DNA from: Kiritimatiellia bacterium
GTDB taxonomy: Bacteria > Verrucomicrobiota > Kiritimatiellia > UBA8416 > JABMPJ01
Assembly: GCA_016783675.1 (NCBI GenBank)
Contig: JADHWE010000024.1
Location: 1 to 33,971, forward strand
DNA length: 33,971 bases
Direction: 5' to 3'
This document shows positions 24,516-33,565 of this stretch, piece by piece (positions within the stretch are counted from its first letter, which is position 1; every line of letters begins with the position of its first letter). The position numbers and the translations under genes are program-made. The notes under the pieces were generated by a model. That model worked only from the letters and a program-made list of their open reading frames with translations. It did no database searches and was not told the origin of the DNA.

Positions 24516-25340
24516 ATGGCTTTAAGAAAATACAATCCGACATCGCCGGGAAGGCGCTTTGCGACGGTCTCGACGTTTGAAGAGATCACCAAGACCGAGC
24601 CGGAAAAGGCGCTCTCGAAAGGGAAAAGGCGCACGTCCGGGCGCAACTCGGCCGGCCGCATTACGGTGCGGCATCGTGGCGGCGGCGCCAAGCGCCGATA
24701 CCGCGAGATCGATTTCCGTCGTGAGAAAACCGGTGTGCCGGCCCGTGTGGCGGCGATCGAGTACGATCCGAACCGTTCGGCCAACATCGCGCTCCTGCAT
24801 TACGTTGATGGCGAGAAGCGCTACATCCTGGCGCCGGCCGGCCTGAAGGTCGATACGATGGTGTCGTCGGGTCCCGAAGCGGAGCCCACCGCGGGTAACG
24901 CGCTCCCGCTGGAGAACATGCCGCTGGGGCTGACCGTGCACAATATCGAGTTGGAGCCCGGGCGCGGTGCGCGCATCGTGCGCAGTGCCGGTGTTGGCGC
25001 GCAGCTCATGGCCCGTGAAGGCAAATATGCCCAGATGAAATTGCCCTCCGGCGAGATCCGGATGATCAATGTTAAGTGCATGGCCACGATTGGGCAGGTC
25101 GGCAACTCCGAGCACTCCAGTGTGGTGGACGGCAAGGCCGGACGCGCACGTTGGCGTGGTCGCCGCCCCACGGTGCGTGGTGTGGCGATGAACCCGGTGG
25201 ACCATCCCATGGGCGGTGGCGAAGGCCGTACCTCCGGTGGCGGCCATCCCGTTTCGCCGTGGGGCAAGCTGGCAAAGGGCGGCAAGACCCGTTCGCGCCG
25301 GAAGACATCGAGCAAATTTATCGTTAAGCGGAGAAAATAG
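24516..25340 (+). CDS. rplB: 50S ribosomal protein L2
   Basis: Core 23S-binding protein needed for subunit association and peptidyl transferase assembly. The 274 residues include [21 protein letters not shown] and the C-terminal [20 protein letters not shown] block. The invariant histidine (E. coli His229) is present; the next conserved histidine is methionine, a variant I recall also from Bacteroidetes L2. GGAGAAGG precedes the ATG. Confidence 0.98.
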   Translation: MALRKYNPTSPGRRFATVSTFEEITKTEPEKALSKGKRRTSGRNSAGRITVRHRGGGAKRRYREIDFRREKTGVPARVAAIEYDPNRSANIALLHYVDGEKRYILAPAGLKVDTMVSSGPEAEPTAGNALPLENMPLGLTVHNIELEPGRGARIVRSAGVGAQLMAREGKYAQMKLPSGEIRMINVKCMATIGQVGNSEHSSVVDGKAGRARWRGRRPTVRGVAMNPVDHPMGGGEGRTSGGGHPVSPWGKLAKGGKTRSRRKTSSKFIVKRRK

Positions 25341-25343
25341 GCT

Positions 25344-25628
25344 ATGGCGCGTTCAATTAAAAAAGGGTTTTACGTTGAGCCCAAGCTGCTCACGAAGGTG
25401 GAACGGATGAACCGGTCCGGTGACCGTCGGCCAATCAAGACCTGGTCGCGTCGCTCGATGATCGTTCCGGAGTTTGTGGGGCACACGTTCGCCATTCACA
25501 ACGGCAAACAGCACGTTTCAATTTTCGTGACGGAGAACATGGTGGGGCATCGCCTCGGCGAATTTGCCCCGACCCGGACGTTCCGCCGTCATGGCTCGCA
25601 CACCGATAAGACGAAGGCGTTGAAGTAG
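25344..25628 (+). CDS. rpsS: 30S ribosomal protein S19
   Basis: Head protein near the A-site finger. Its 94 residues read [16 protein letters not shown], then [22 protein letters not shown] and [17 protein letters not shown]. It starts three bases after the rplB stop, with its ribosome site inside the rplB 3' end (AGCGGAG). Nothing unusual in length. Confidence 0.97.
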   Translation: MARSIKKGFYVEPKLLTKVERMNRSGDRRPIKTWSRRSMIVPEFVGHTFAIHNGKQHVSIFVTENMVGHRLGEFAPTRTFRRHGSHTDKTKALK

Positions 25629-25663
25629 GGCGCCGCAGCGTCACAGGAAGTGGGGTTGAACTG

Positions 25664-26014
25664 ATGGAAGTAACAGCAAGAACCAAGTTTGCGCGGCTGT
25701 CTCCGACGAAGGCGCGTGACCTGGCCCGCAAGATGCAGGGCCTGCCCGTAGCCGATGCACTGAAGATCACCGATTTCAGTGCACGCAAGGCGGCGGCGAT
25801 GATTGGGAAGACGTTGAAGTCGGCAATCGCCAACGCGGAAAACAACGCGAAGCTGGCGGTTGACGAGTTGACGGTTAAGGAAGCGGTCGTCGAAGAGGGG
25901 CCGCGGATGAAACGGTACTGGTCGCGTGCCCGTGGTGGTATTCGGCCGGTCAAGAAGCGCATGTGTCATATCAAGATCGTCCTGACGGACGGCCGGGAGT
26001 CCGACGCAGCGTAG
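25664..26014 (+). CDS. rplV: 50S ribosomal protein L22
   Basis: Early-assembly protein whose beta-hairpin lines the exit tunnel opposite L4. The 116 residues show RLSPTKARDLARKMQG, AENNAKLAVDEL and EEGPRMKRYWSRARGG; the tunnel hairpin has the same length as in E. coli, so there is no insertion or deletion of the kind linked to macrolide resistance. GGAAGTGGGG lies upstream of the ATG. Confidence 0.96.
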   Translation: MEVTARTKFARLSPTKARDLARKMQGLPVADALKITDFSARKAAAMIGKTLKSAIANAENNAKLAVDELTVKEAVVEEGPRMKRYWSRARGGIRPVKKRMCHIKIVLTDGRESDAA

Positions 26015-26038
26015 TCGGCGGGGAAAGGGAGCAACGTT

Positions 26039-26674
26039 TTGGGTCAGAAGACTAATCCAATCGGACTGCGGATCGCAGTAGACAAGGACTGGCGCTCGCG
26101 CTGGTTCAGTCCCAAAAAAGAATTCGGAAACCTGCTCAACGAGGATCTCAAGATCCGCGAGCTGGTCAGGAAGCGCCTGGAGAACGCCGCCGTGGCGCAG
26201 GTGCGGATCGAGCGCTATGCGAACCGGGTGCGCGTGAACATCTTCACGGCGCGGCCGGGAATCGTGATCGGGCGTAAGGGACAGGACATTGAGCGGATCC
26301 GCGCGGAACTCTCGCGCATGACCGGCAAAGAGGTTTACATCGAGATCCAGGAGATCCGCGATGCCGACACGAATGCCCAGCTCGTTGCCGAGAACATCGC
26401 CATGCAGATGGCGCGCCGCGTGTCGTTTCGCCGCGCTATGAAGCGTGCGATCAAGCTGGCCATGGACTTGGGAGTTGAAGGAATTAAGATCCGCGTGAGC
26501 GGACGCCTGGGCGGTTCCGAGCTGTCGCGGGTGGAGTGGTACAAGGAAGGCAAGATTCCGCTGCACACCCTGCGTGCCAATATCGATTATGGGTTCGCGG
26601 AATCGCCGACGACGGCCGGCCTGATCGGCGTCAAGGTGTGGATCTGCAAGAAAGACGCGAAGCAGGCCGCCTAG
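26039..26674 (+). CDS. rpsC: 30S ribosomal protein S3 (TTG start)
   Basis: Part of the mRNA entry channel with helicase activity. It is 211 residues from TTG: (M)GQKTNPIGLR is the universal S3 start, so the unusual codon is well supported, and AAGGGAG (26025-26031) precedes it. The KH domain carries GRKG at 78-81; the C-terminal domain reads VSGRLGGSELSRVEW and PLHTLRANIDYG. Confidence 0.97.
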   Translation: MGQKTNPIGLRIAVDKDWRSRWFSPKKEFGNLLNEDLKIRELVRKRLENAAVAQVRIERYANRVRVNIFTARPGIVIGRKGQDIERIRAELSRMTGKEVYIEIQEIRDADTNAQLVAENIAMQMARRVSFRRAMKRAIKLAMDLGVEGIKIRVSGRLGGSELSRVEWYKEGKIPLHTLRANIDYGFAESPTTAGLIGVKVWICKKDAKQAA

Positions 26675-26697
26675 TCCGGGAAGGGAGAATCTGAACA

Positions 26698-27114
26698 ATG
26701 CCTTTGATGCCTAAAAGAGTGAAGCACCGCAAGGTGCAGCGTGGAAGCCGCAAGGGGATGGCGAAGAGCGGGGCCAACTTGTCGTTCGGCGAGTATGGAA
26801 TCAAGTCGATGGACCGTGGCTGGATCAAGAGCACGCAGATCGAGGCCTGCCGCGTGGCGATTAACCGTCGCATGAAGCGCCGTGGCCGCCTGTGGATCCG
26901 TATCTTTCCTGACAAGCCCATCACCCAGAAGCCGATCGAAGTGCGCATGGGTAAGGGTAAGGGTAACCCGGAATACTGGGTCGCCGTGATTCGTCCCGGC
27001 ATGATGTTATTTGAAGTGGGTGGTGTGTCCGAGCAGCTCGCACGGGAGGCCCTGCGCCTGGCGGATGCGAAGTTGGGTTTGCGGACAAGGTTCATTACGC
27101 GTGAGGGCAAGTAG
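26698..27114 (+). CDS. rplP: 50S ribosomal protein L16
   Basis: Organises the A-tRNA acceptor site of the large subunit. The 138 residues include [39 protein letters not shown] and [24 protein letters not shown] lies nine bases before the ATG. It is ordinary in all conserved blocks and precedes rpmC by three bases. Confidence 0.97.
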   Translation: MPLMPKRVKHRKVQRGSRKGMAKSGANLSFGEYGIKSMDRGWIKSTQIEACRVAINRRMKRRGRLWIRIFPDKPITQKPIEVRMGKGKGNPEYWVAVIRPGMMLFEVGGVSEQLAREALRLADAKLGLRTRFITREGK

Positions 27115-27117
27115 ACC

Positions 27118-27321
27118 ATGGCGATGAAAGCAAGCAGCTTGAGAGAGCAGACCGACGAAGAACTGCAGAATCTCATGGAAGAGACGCGCAGCGAGTTGGC
27201 CAACGTGCGCATGATGCAGCGCGTGGGTGATGGATCGCAGTCGCCGTTGAAAATGCAGACGCTGCGGCGGGACGTTGCACGGATCAAGACGGTAATGCAG
27301 GAAAGGGCCGCGCAGGCCTAG
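27118..27321 (+). CDS. rpmC: 50S ribosomal protein L29
   Basis: Small two-helix protein next to L23 at the tunnel exit. The 67 residues include LREQTDEELQNLMEE and DVARIKTVMQER. An ATG six bases downstream (27124) is an equally good start giving MKASSLREQ, closer to many homologues; the first is kept because of the short gap from rplP. Spacing to GAGGG favours neither clearly. Confidence 0.93.
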   Translation: MAMKASSLREQTDEELQNLMEETRSELANVRMMQRVGDGSQSPLKMQTLRRDVARIKTVMQERAAQA

Positions 27322-27354
27322 GGCCAGGCGGGGCCATACTGCGGGGATTTAGAT

Positions 27355-27633
27355 ATGACGGAAAAAACAGAGAGTCAACAGGTCACACGCAAGCAGCGCA
27401 ACGGTACGGTCGTGAGCGTGAGCGGGGAGAAGTCGGTGGTGGTGCGGGTGGAAACCCGGCGCCGTCATCCGATGTACAGCAAAGTCGTGCGGGTGCATCG
27501 CAAGTTCCATGCGCATGACGAGAGCAGCCAGGCCAAGGTGGGTGACAAGGTACAGATCGAAGAGTGCCGGCCCTATAGCAAAATGAAGCGCTGGCGCGTG
27601 ACCACGATTGAGGCGACGAAAACGGTGGCCTGA
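27355..27633 (+). CDS. rpsQ: 30S ribosomal protein S17
   Basis: Primary 16S-binding OB-fold protein. The 92 residues have RKQRNGTVVSVSGEKSVVV, HPMYSKVVRVHRKFHAHDE and VGDKVQIEECRPYSKMKRW, all diagnostic. A polar tail of about ten residues precedes the fold (MTEKTESQQV). The ribosome site is GCGGGGA. Confidence 0.96.
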   Translation: MTEKTESQQVTRKQRNGTVVSVSGEKSVVVRVETRRRHPMYSKVVRVHRKFHAHDESSQAKVGDKVQIEECRPYSKMKRWRVTTIEATKTVA

Positions 27634-27667
27634 AGGGTCGCACCGCGGATAGTAAGGAGAATGGGCA

Positions 27668-28033
27668 GTGATTGCTGAAGAAACTGATCTGGTAGTGGCA
27701 GACAACTCGGGCGCGAAGCGCGTTCGCTGTTTCCGCGTCCTGGGCCAGCGCAAGCGCTATGCCTCCGTGGGCGACATCATCAAGGTGTCGGTCAAGGAAG
27801 CACAGCCCAACGGCTTGATCAAGAAGGGCCAGGTTTGCGAGGCCCTGATCGTGCGGACGAAGCACCCCGTGCAGCGTGCGGATGGATCGCACCTGCGTTT
27901 TGACAATAACGCGGTGATCATTGTGGACGCCAACAAGAACCCTGTCGGTTCCCGTATCTTCGGGCCGGTGGCGAGAGAGTTGCGCGACAAGAACTACATG
28001 AAGGTGATTTCGCTGGCACCCGAGGTGCTGTAG
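27668..28033 (+). CDS. rplN: 50S ribosomal protein L14 (GTG start)
   Basis: Forms an intersubunit bridge and is the docking site of the silencing factor RsfS. The 121 residues begin at GTG, eight bases after AAGGAG (27654-27659), and read [23 protein letters not shown]-like and [22 protein letters not shown] blocks typical of L14. First gene of the classical spc group, here continuous with S10 genes. Confidence 0.97.
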   Translation: MIAEETDLVVADNSGAKRVRCFRVLGQRKRYASVGDIIKVSVKEAQPNGLIKKGQVCEALIVRTKHPVQRADGSHLRFDNNAVIIVDANKNPVGSRIFGPVARELRDKNYMKVISLAPEVL

Positions 28034-28084
28034 GAGTTGCGGGTTTCGCTTCTGGAATGCGGAACGTGATGGAGGAATGGAGAC

Positions 28085-28405
28085 GTGAGTATACCGCGCA
28101 TTAAGAAGGGCGATACGGTCGCTGCGATTGCGGGTGTGGATGCAGGCAAGACCGGCAAGGTGCTGCAGGTAGTTCCGTCCCGGGATCGTGTGCTGGTCGA
28201 GGGGGTTAACCTCGGCAAGAAGACGCTGCGCAAGACGCAGGACACGCCCCAGGGCGGTATCGTGGAAAAAGAGAAGCCCATGGCGCTCTCGAACGTGTTG
28301 TTGTACTGCCCGGACTGCAAAAAGGGCGTGCGGACCGGTCGGGCCCAGGATGGCGAACGGCGTATCCGCAAGTGTAGAGCTTGTGGCCACGCATTTGACA
28401 GTTGA
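28085..28405 (+). CDS. rplX: 50S ribosomal protein L24, zinc-knuckle type (GTG start)
   Basis: Assembly initiator binding domain I of 23S rRNA. The 106 residues start at GTG after GGAGGA. The KOW motif (KKGDTVAAIAGVDAGKTGKV) is N-terminal, and the C-terminus carries two cysteine pairs (Cys75/Cys78 and Cys97/Cys100) that could bind zinc, as in many non-enterobacterial L24 proteins. The stop is followed eight bases later by rplE. Confidence 0.96.
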   Translation: MSIPRIKKGDTVAAIAGVDAGKTGKVLQVVPSRDRVLVEGVNLGKKTLRKTQDTPQGGIVEKEKPMALSNVLLYCPDCKKGVRTGRAQDGERRIRKCRACGHAFDS

Positions 28406-28413
28406 GGACAAGC

Positions 28414-28974
28414 ATGTCGACGCTGAAGGAACGATATAAGACGGAAGCCCGCCCGGCACTCAAAGAGAAGCTGGGGATGAGCAACCCGATGCAGCTGCCG
28501 AAGCTGAGCAAGGTTGTGGTCAACATGGGGCTTGGAATTGCGGATAAGGATGCCCTCAAGGCACGCACCGGGGAGCTGGCCCAGATTACGGGACAGCAGC
28601 CTGTCAGGACGCGTGCCCGCAAGAGCATTTCAAACTTCAAATTGCGCGAGGGTATGACCATCGGCGCCAAGGTAACGCTGCGCGGAACGCGTATGTACGA
28701 GTTCCTGGACCGGCTGATCAACGCGGCGCTGCCGCGTATTCGCGACTTCCGGGGCGTGCCGGCCGATGCCTTCGATGGCAAGGGCAACTACTCGCTGGGG
28801 TTGAAGGACCAGATGATCTTCCCCGAGGTGGATCCTGATAAGGTGAACGCCTCCCAGGGGATGAACGTGACCATTGTCACGAGTGCACGTAACGACAAGG
28901 AGGCCTACGAACTGTTGGCGCTCCTGGGTATGCCCTTTGCGAAGAAGAAAGACGAAGGAGTTCAAGTTGGCTAA
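28414..28974 (+). CDS. rplE: 50S ribosomal protein L5
   Basis: Binds 5S rRNA and contacts P-site tRNA. The 186 residues show [34 protein letters not shown] and the FPEVDPDKV region. The ATG, preceded by GAGGA at five bases, is preferred to the in-frame TTG twelve bases upstream, which would overlap the rplX stop. The end overlaps rpsN by eight bases. Confidence 0.96.
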   Translation: MSTLKERYKTEARPALKEKLGMSNPMQLPKLSKVVVNMGLGIADKDALKARTGELAQITGQQPVRTRARKSISNFKLREGMTIGAKVTLRGTRMYEFLDRLINAALPRIRDFRGVPADAFDGKGNYSLGLKDQMIFPEVDPDKVNASQGMNVTIVTSARNDKEAYELLALLGMPFAKKKDEGVQVG

Positions 28975-29152
28975 GACATCACTTATTGCCAAGGCTGCGC
29001 GTGAACCGAAATTCAAGGTGCGTGGCTATAACCGTTGTGTTCGCTGTGGGCGGCCGCGTGCGTACATGCGCAAATTTAAGTTGTGCCGGCTCTGTTTCAG
29101 GGAATTAGCCGCGTCGGGACTGATTCCCGGTGTGACGAAGGCAAGCTGGTAG
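28967..29152 (+). CDS. rpsN: 30S ribosomal protein S14, zinc type (TTG start)
   Basis: Small zinc-binding S14 of 61 residues. TTG is read as the start because GAAGGAG (28954-28960) sits six bases before it and the product, (M)[17 protein letters not shown], matches the family exactly. Cysteines at 24, 27, 40 and 43 form the zinc site. The gene begins inside the rplE end, so the two should be coupled. Confidence 0.96.
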   Translation: MAKTSLIAKAAREPKFKVRGYNRCVRCGRPRAYMRKFKLCRLCFRELAASGLIPGVTKASW

Positions 29153-29167
29153 GACGAAGGAGAGAAG

Positions 29168-29563
29168 ATGAGTTGGTCGGATCCCATTGCCGATATGTTG
29201 ACGCGCATTCGCAATGCACAGGCGTCGGGGCACGAGTCGGTTGAAATGCCGCACTCCCGCCTCAAGGGCGAGATTGCCCAGGTGCTGAAGCGCGAGGGGT
29301 TCATAGGGGATTACGCCGTCGAAGGCGGTACCCCGAAGAGCCTGAAGCTGAATTTGAAATACACGGAAGAACTTGAGCCGGTGATTCGCGGTCTGAAGCG
29401 TGAAAGCCGGCCCGGACTGCGCCAGTACGTGGTGGCGGCCAAGGTGCCGCGTGTGCTGGCTGGCCAGGGCATTGCCGTGCTGAGCACGTCGTCGGGCGTT
29501 CTGACCGACCGTGAAGCGCGGAGCCAGAACGTCGGTGGCGAGGTGCTGTGCACAATCTGGTAG
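29168..29563 (+). CDS. rpsH: 30S ribosomal protein S8
   Basis: Central-domain 16S-binding protein and, in E. coli, translational repressor of the spc operon. The 131 residues show DPIADMLTRIRNAQ, LKGEIAQVLKREGFI and the C-terminal GQGIAVLSTSSGVLTDREA and GGEVLCTIW. AAGGAGAGAAG precedes the ATG. No S8 operator of the E. coli kind is recognisable near rplE by eye. Confidence 0.97.
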   Translation: MSWSDPIADMLTRIRNAQASGHESVEMPHSRLKGEIAQVLKREGFIGDYAVEGGTPKSLKLNLKYTEELEPVIRGLKRESRPGLRQYVVAAKVPRVLAGQGIAVLSTSSGVLTDREARSQNVGGEVLCTIW

Positions 29564-29590
29564 CCGTGGCACGTAGGTGAGGAGTGGACG

Positions 29591-30130
29591 ATGTCGAGGA
29601 TAGGACAGAAACCAATTGATATACCGGCGGGCGTCGAAGTCCGCGTGGACGGCCGAGTGGCCTTCGCCAAGGGCGCCAAGGGCGAACTGAAGGTTGACCT
29701 GCCCGAGGGCATTGACGTGTCCGTCGAGGGCAGCCAGGTGACCGTTACCCGCTCAAGCGACCATCGCGAGCAGAAGAGCCTGCACGGGTTGATTCGCAGC
29801 CTGATTGCCAATGCGGTTGAGGGTGTCACCAAGGGCTTTGAGAAGCAGCTCGAGATCAACGGCGTCGGTTTTCGTGCCTCGGTGCAGGGACAGACGCTCA
29901 ACATGTCGGTGGGTCTCTCCAGTCCGGTCATTTACACGGTCAAGGACGGCCTTAGCCTGGCGGTGAATGACAGCGGAACCGTCATTACCGTGAGCGGCGC
30001 CGATAAGCAGATGGTGGGCGATGCCGCCGCGCGTATTCGCGGGTTCCGCCCCGCGGAGCCGTACAAGGGCAAGGGTGTGCAGTACAAGGGCGAGCGGATC
30101 CGGCGCAAGGTCGGCAAAACGGTCGCATAG
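29591..30130 (+). CDS. rplF: 50S ribosomal protein L6
   Basis: Sits at the base of the GTPase centre, next to the sarcin-ricin loop. The 179 residues begin MSRIGQKPIDIPAGVEV and have the two homologous halves of the family, with the C-terminal hallmark RIRGFRPAEPYKGKGVQY. GAGGAG lies upstream. The usual length. Confidence 0.97.
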   Translation: MSRIGQKPIDIPAGVEVRVDGRVAFAKGAKGELKVDLPEGIDVSVEGSQVTVTRSSDHREQKSLHGLIRSLIANAVEGVTKGFEKQLEINGVGFRASVQGQTLNMSVGLSSPVIYTVKDGLSLAVNDSGTVITVSGADKQMVGDAAARIRGFRPAEPYKGKGVQYKGERIRRKVGKTVA

Positions 30131-30142
30131 AGGAATTGGACA

Positions 30143-30529
30143 ATGCTTAAGACGAGAACCGAATATCGAGTGGCCCGGCACCGCCGTGTACGGCGCAAGA
30201 TCAGCGGGACCGAGGAGCGTCCGCGCATGGCGCTTTTCAAGTCGGTCACCAGCCTGCAGGTGCAGCTGATCGACGATGAGAATGGTGTGACCCTGGTATC
30301 GGCCCGGACGGGCGGCCGCAAGAATGTGGATGCGGCAGGGGAGCTGGGGCGCAGGATTGCCGAATTGGCCGACGCGAGAGGGGTGAAGCAGGTCGTAGTC
30401 GACCGGGGCGGATTCCGTTTTCATGGTCGGATTAAGGCGGTTGTGGATGCGGCCGTGGCGAGCGGTCTCTCGATAGGGGATACTGTGGCGCCTCCTGCCC
30501 AAGAGGATACCGCCAAGGAGGATAAGTAG
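30143..30529 (+). CDS. rplR: 50S ribosomal protein L18
   Basis: 5S rRNA-binding protein. The 128 residues have an Arg-rich N-terminus ([14 protein letters not shown]), [19 protein letters not shown] and [21 protein letters not shown] short acidic/lysine tail (QEDTAKEDK) extends past the usual C-terminus by about ten residues. The ribosome site of rpsE lies inside its last codons. Confidence 0.95.
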   Translation: MLKTRTEYRVARHRRVRRKISGTEERPRMALFKSVTSLQVQLIDDENGVTLVSARTGGRKNVDAAGELGRRIAELADARGVKQVVVDRGGFRFHGRIKAVVDAAVASGLSIGDTVAPPAQEDTAKEDK

Positions 30530-30531
30530 CC

Positions 30532-31023
30532 GTGAGACCTAATTGGAAAGATAATGACAGCCAGCCCGAATTCGAAGAGCGGGTGGTCTTTGTAAACCGC
30601 TGCTCCAAGGTGGTAAAGGGCGGACGTAATTTCAGCTTTAGCGCGGTGGTGGTCGTGGGCAACCGCGACGGCCTCGTGGGCTACGGCTTCGGCAAGGCCA
30701 ACGAAGTGGCCGATGCCATCCGCAAGGGCGGCGAAATTGCCCGCAAGTCGCTCGTGAACGTGACCATGAAGGATCGTACGATCCCGCACGAGGTCACGGG
30801 CACATGTGACGGTGGCCACGTCCTGTTGCGTCCGGCTTCGCCGGGTACGGGTGTGATCGCCGGTGGCGGCATGCGCGCGGTGCTTGAAGTGGCCGGTGTG
30901 CGCGATGTGCTCGGCAAGTCGCTTGGCAGCAGCAATCAGCTTAACGTGGTGAAGGCCACCTTCGCGGCGCTGAATCAGCTTAAGTCGCGTGCGGACGTGC
31001 TCGCCATGCGTGGCAAAGCGTAA
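30532..31023 (+). CDS. rpsE: 30S ribosomal protein S5 (GTG start)
   Basis: Shapes the mRNA entry tunnel and affects decoding accuracy. The 163 residues from GTG (AAGGAGG at 30515-30521) show [26 protein letters not shown], the loop involved in spectinomycin sensitivity, without deletion; a cysteine replaces the usual valine after Asn-Arg. [19 protein letters not shown] is canonical. rplO follows after 11 bases, leaving no room for rpmD. Confidence 0.97.
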   Translation: MRPNWKDNDSQPEFEERVVFVNRCSKVVKGGRNFSFSAVVVVGNRDGLVGYGFGKANEVADAIRKGGEIARKSLVNVTMKDRTIPHEVTGTCDGGHVLLRPASPGTGVIAGGGMRAVLEVAGVRDVLGKSLGSSNQLNVVKATFAALNQLKSRADVLAMRGKA

Positions 31024-31034
31024 GGGGTTTAGAC

Positions 31035-31475
31035 ATGGACTTGCATACACTCAGTACAACCGCCGGTTCGAAGCATCGCCGCAAGCGTCTCGGGCGCGGC
31101 ATGGGTTCCGGCACCGGTAAGACGTGCGGTAAAGGGCACAAGGGCCAGATGGCTCGCAAGGGTAACAAGCACAAGGCTGGATTCGAAGGTGGCCAGATGC
31201 GCCTCATCCGCCGCCTGCCTAAGCGCGGTTTCAAAAACCCGGCCCGGATCGAGTATGTCGGCGTCAATGTGAGCGCCCTCAACGCGTTCGACGCGGGCAG
31301 CGAGGTGACAGCCGAGACGTTGCGGGCGGCCGGACTTGCCAACGGCAAGTGCAATGGCATCAAGATCCTGGGCGTCGGCGAGCTGGATCGCAAGCTCACC
31401 GTGACGGCCCATGCGTTTAGCGCCGCGGCGCGTTCGAAGATTGAAGCGGCAGGCGGAACCTGCAACGAAGCATAA
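31035..31475 (+). CDS. rplO: 50S ribosomal protein L15
   Basis: Late assembly protein of the large subunit. The 146 residues contain the basic, glycine-rich N-terminal tail (KHRRKRLGRGMGSGTGKT, GHKGQMARKG) and the C-terminal ITAHAFSAAA-like block ending in the GG-rich turn. It directly follows rpsE because L30 is absent. Confidence 0.96.
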   Translation: MDLHTLSTTAGSKHRRKRLGRGMGSGTGKTCGKGHKGQMARKGNKHKAGFEGGQMRLIRRLPKRGFKNPARIEYVGVNVSALNAFDAGSEVTAETLRAAGLANGKCNGIKILGVGELDRKLTVTAHAFSAAARSKIEAAGGTCNEA

Positions 31476-31487
31476 TCGGGAGCAACC

Positions 31488-32840
31488 ATGCTGTCGGCAT
31501 TCGCCAATTCTTTTAAAATTCCTGAGCTGAGGCAGCGGATTCTCTTCACGTTCGGGTTGATCTTCATCTGTCGCATCGTGACAAGCGTTCCGACGCCGGG
31601 TGTGGATGCGGCGGCCCTGCAGGCTGCGATCCGGAACATCCAGACCACCGCCGGTGGCGGCTTCATGGGGTGGATCGACCTGTTCAGCGGTGGAGCCCTG
31701 AGCAAGTGCGCCGTAGGCGCGCTCAGTATCTGGCCCTATATCAGCGCCTCGATCATTCTACAGCTCATGACCGCCATTGTGCCGGCCCTGGAACGCCTGG
31801 CGCGTGAAGGCGATGCGGGACGGCAGAAGCTGACCCAGTATACCCGTTATCTGGCCCTCGTGATCTGTGTGGTGCAATCGCTCTTCCTGGCACTGAGTCT
31901 CCAGAACCCGGGCGCACTGGGCTTGGGACGCGGTATCGTGCTGGTCCACAACCCCGGTGTTCCATTTATTCTGATGACCATCATTGCCATGACCACGGGT
32001 ACCATGCTCATGATGTGGCTGGGTGAGCAGATTACCGAGCGCGGGATCGGCAACGGTATTTCGCTGATCATCACGGTCAACATCGTGAGTCGCCTGCCCA
32101 TGGCGGTCTACATGATGCTCGGCATGTTCAAGCAGGTTGAAGGAATGGCACGCTTCTCGATCTTCCATCTGGTCGGACTGTCCCTGCTCTTCTTCCTGGT
32201 GGTGGCGGGCACGATCGCCCTGACCCAGGGCCAGCGCAAGATCCCGATCCATACGGCCAAGCGCGTCGTGGGCCGGAAGGTCTACGGAGGCCAGAACACC
32301 TACATGCCGCTGCGTGTGAATTACTCCGGCGTCATGCCTATTATCTTTGCGGGTGCCATGCTGGCGTTCCCGACCGCGTTGATCGGTAAGATTGATCTGC
32401 ATGCGACGAAGACACTTCATGCCGCACTCCAGATGGGCGAGCCACTCTACATCCTGGTCTATGCGGTCCTGATCCTCTTCTTCTCCTATTTCTGGGTCGC
32501 CACGCAGTTCAATCCGTTGCAGATCGCCGATGACCTGAAGCGCAACGGCGGCTATGTTCCCGGTATTCGTCCCGGACGTCCGACGGCCGAGTTCCTGGAC
32601 AAGACCATGACGCGCATCACGCTGATCGGCGCCATCGGGCTGACGGTTATCGCCGTGCTTCCCTCGATTCTCCACAAGCAGTTTAACATTCCGTTCCTGG
32701 TGGCCTCGTTCCTTGGCGGAACAAGTCTCCTGATCATTGTGGGTGTGGCGCTGGACACCATGCGCCAGGTTGAATCGCACCTGTTGATGCGGCACTACGA
32801 TGGTTTCCTGAAGAAGGGCAAGCTGCGTAGCCGGCGGTAG
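31488..32840 (+). CDS. secY: Preprotein translocase channel subunit SecY
   Basis: Ten-helix protein-conducting channel of the cytoplasmic membrane. The 450 residues show an N-terminal PELRQRILFTFGLI helix, the plug-domain region with FSGGALSKCAVGALSIWPYISASII, the IT-ERGIGNGISLII block, the cytoplasmic loops with RKIPIHTAKRVVG and PGIRPGRPTAEFLD, and a basic C-terminus (GKLRSRR). CGGGAG precedes the ATG. With secE upstream, the window codes for two of the three translocon subunits. Confidence 0.97.
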   Translation: MLSAFANSFKIPELRQRILFTFGLIFICRIVTSVPTPGVDAAALQAAIRNIQTTAGGGFMGWIDLFSGGALSKCAVGALSIWPYISASIILQLMTAIVPALERLAREGDAGRQKLTQYTRYLALVICVVQSLFLALSLQNPGALGLGRGIVLVHNPGVPFILMTIIAMTTGTMLMMWLGEQITERGIGNGISLIITVNIVSRLPMAVYMMLGMFKQVEGMARFSIFHLVGLSLLFFLVVAGTIALTQGQRKIPIHTAKRVVGRKVYGGQNTYMPLRVNYSGVMPIIFAGAMLAFPTALIGKIDLHATKTLHAALQMGEPLYILVYAVLILFFSYFWVATQFNPLQIADDLKRNGGYVPGIRPGRPTAEFLDKTMTRITLIGAIGLTVIAVLPSILHKQFNIPFLVASFLGGTSLLIIVGVALDTMRQVESHLLMRHYDGFLKKGKLRSRR

Positions 32841-32905
32841 GGGAAGTGATCAGTGATCAGTGACACAGAGTTTAAACTAGGCCACTTTTAAGGAAGACGA
32901 AGATC

Positions 32906-33565
32906 ATGAAGGTTGTAGTTCTATTGGGGCCTCCGGGGTCGGGTAAGGGCACCGTGGCCGAACGCCTGCGTGGCGACCGTGGCGGTTACGTCCATTTCGC
33001 CACCGGCGATATGCTGCGTGAAGAGGTGGCCCATGGAACCGAAGTGGGGCGCGAAGCCGAAGACTACATGAAGCGCGGCGAGCTGGTTCCGGACGAGGTG
33101 ATCATTCGCATCGTGGAGAAGCGCCTCGAGACCGGCGACCAGGAAGCGGCCTACCTGTTTGACGGGTTCCCGCGCACGCTGGCGCAGGCAGACCTGCTCG
33201 ACGAGAGCCTGGCGGGCCGCGGCAGCAAGATCGATTTCGTGTTTTTCCTGGCCACGCCGCGCGAGGTGATCCTTCAGCGGTTGACCGGCCGGCGTGTCTG
33301 CAAGGATTGCGGCGCAAGTTTTCATGTCATCAACATTCCGCCCAAGGTTGAGGGCGTGTGTGATGCATGCGGGGGCGAGCTGTACCAGCGTAAGGATGAT
33401 AACGAAGAGACGATCGCCAACCGTCTCGATGTTTACAACCGTCAGACCGAGAGTCTGATTTCGCGGTACGAGGAGAAGGGACTGCTGGTCAGCCTGGATT
33501 CCGACCAGGGCGTTGATTCGCTGATGGCCGAGATCGAGGCAAAGCTGCAGTCCGCTAGCGCATGA
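32906..33565 (+). CDS. adk: Adenylate kinase, zinc-LID type
   Basis: Catalyses reversible phosphate transfer between ATP and AMP. The 219 residues carry the P-loop GPPGSGKG (8-15), ATGDMLREE for AMP binding, and DGFPRTL (86-92). The LID has four cysteines (132, 135, 152, 155), the structural zinc form found in many Gram-positive and other bacteria. AGGAAG precedes the ATG. The 65-base gap from secY holds a short tandem TGATCAG duplication but no clear promoter. Its stop overlaps map (ATGA). Confidence 0.97.
   Translation: MKVVVLLGPPGSGKGTVAERLRGDRGGYVHFATGDMLREEVAHGTEVGREAEDYMKRGELVPDEVIIRIVEKRLETGDQEAAYLFDGFPRTLAQADLLDESLAGRGSKIDFVFFLATPREVILQRLTGRRVCKDCGASFHVINIPPKVEGVCDACGGELYQRKDDNEETIANRLDVYNRQTESLISRYEEKGLLVSLDSDQGVDSLMAEIEAKLQSASA

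Noticed and set aside
32847-32866. Tandem TGATCAG duplication between secY and adk
   Set aside because: Only two short units; too little to call a repeat element or regulatory site.
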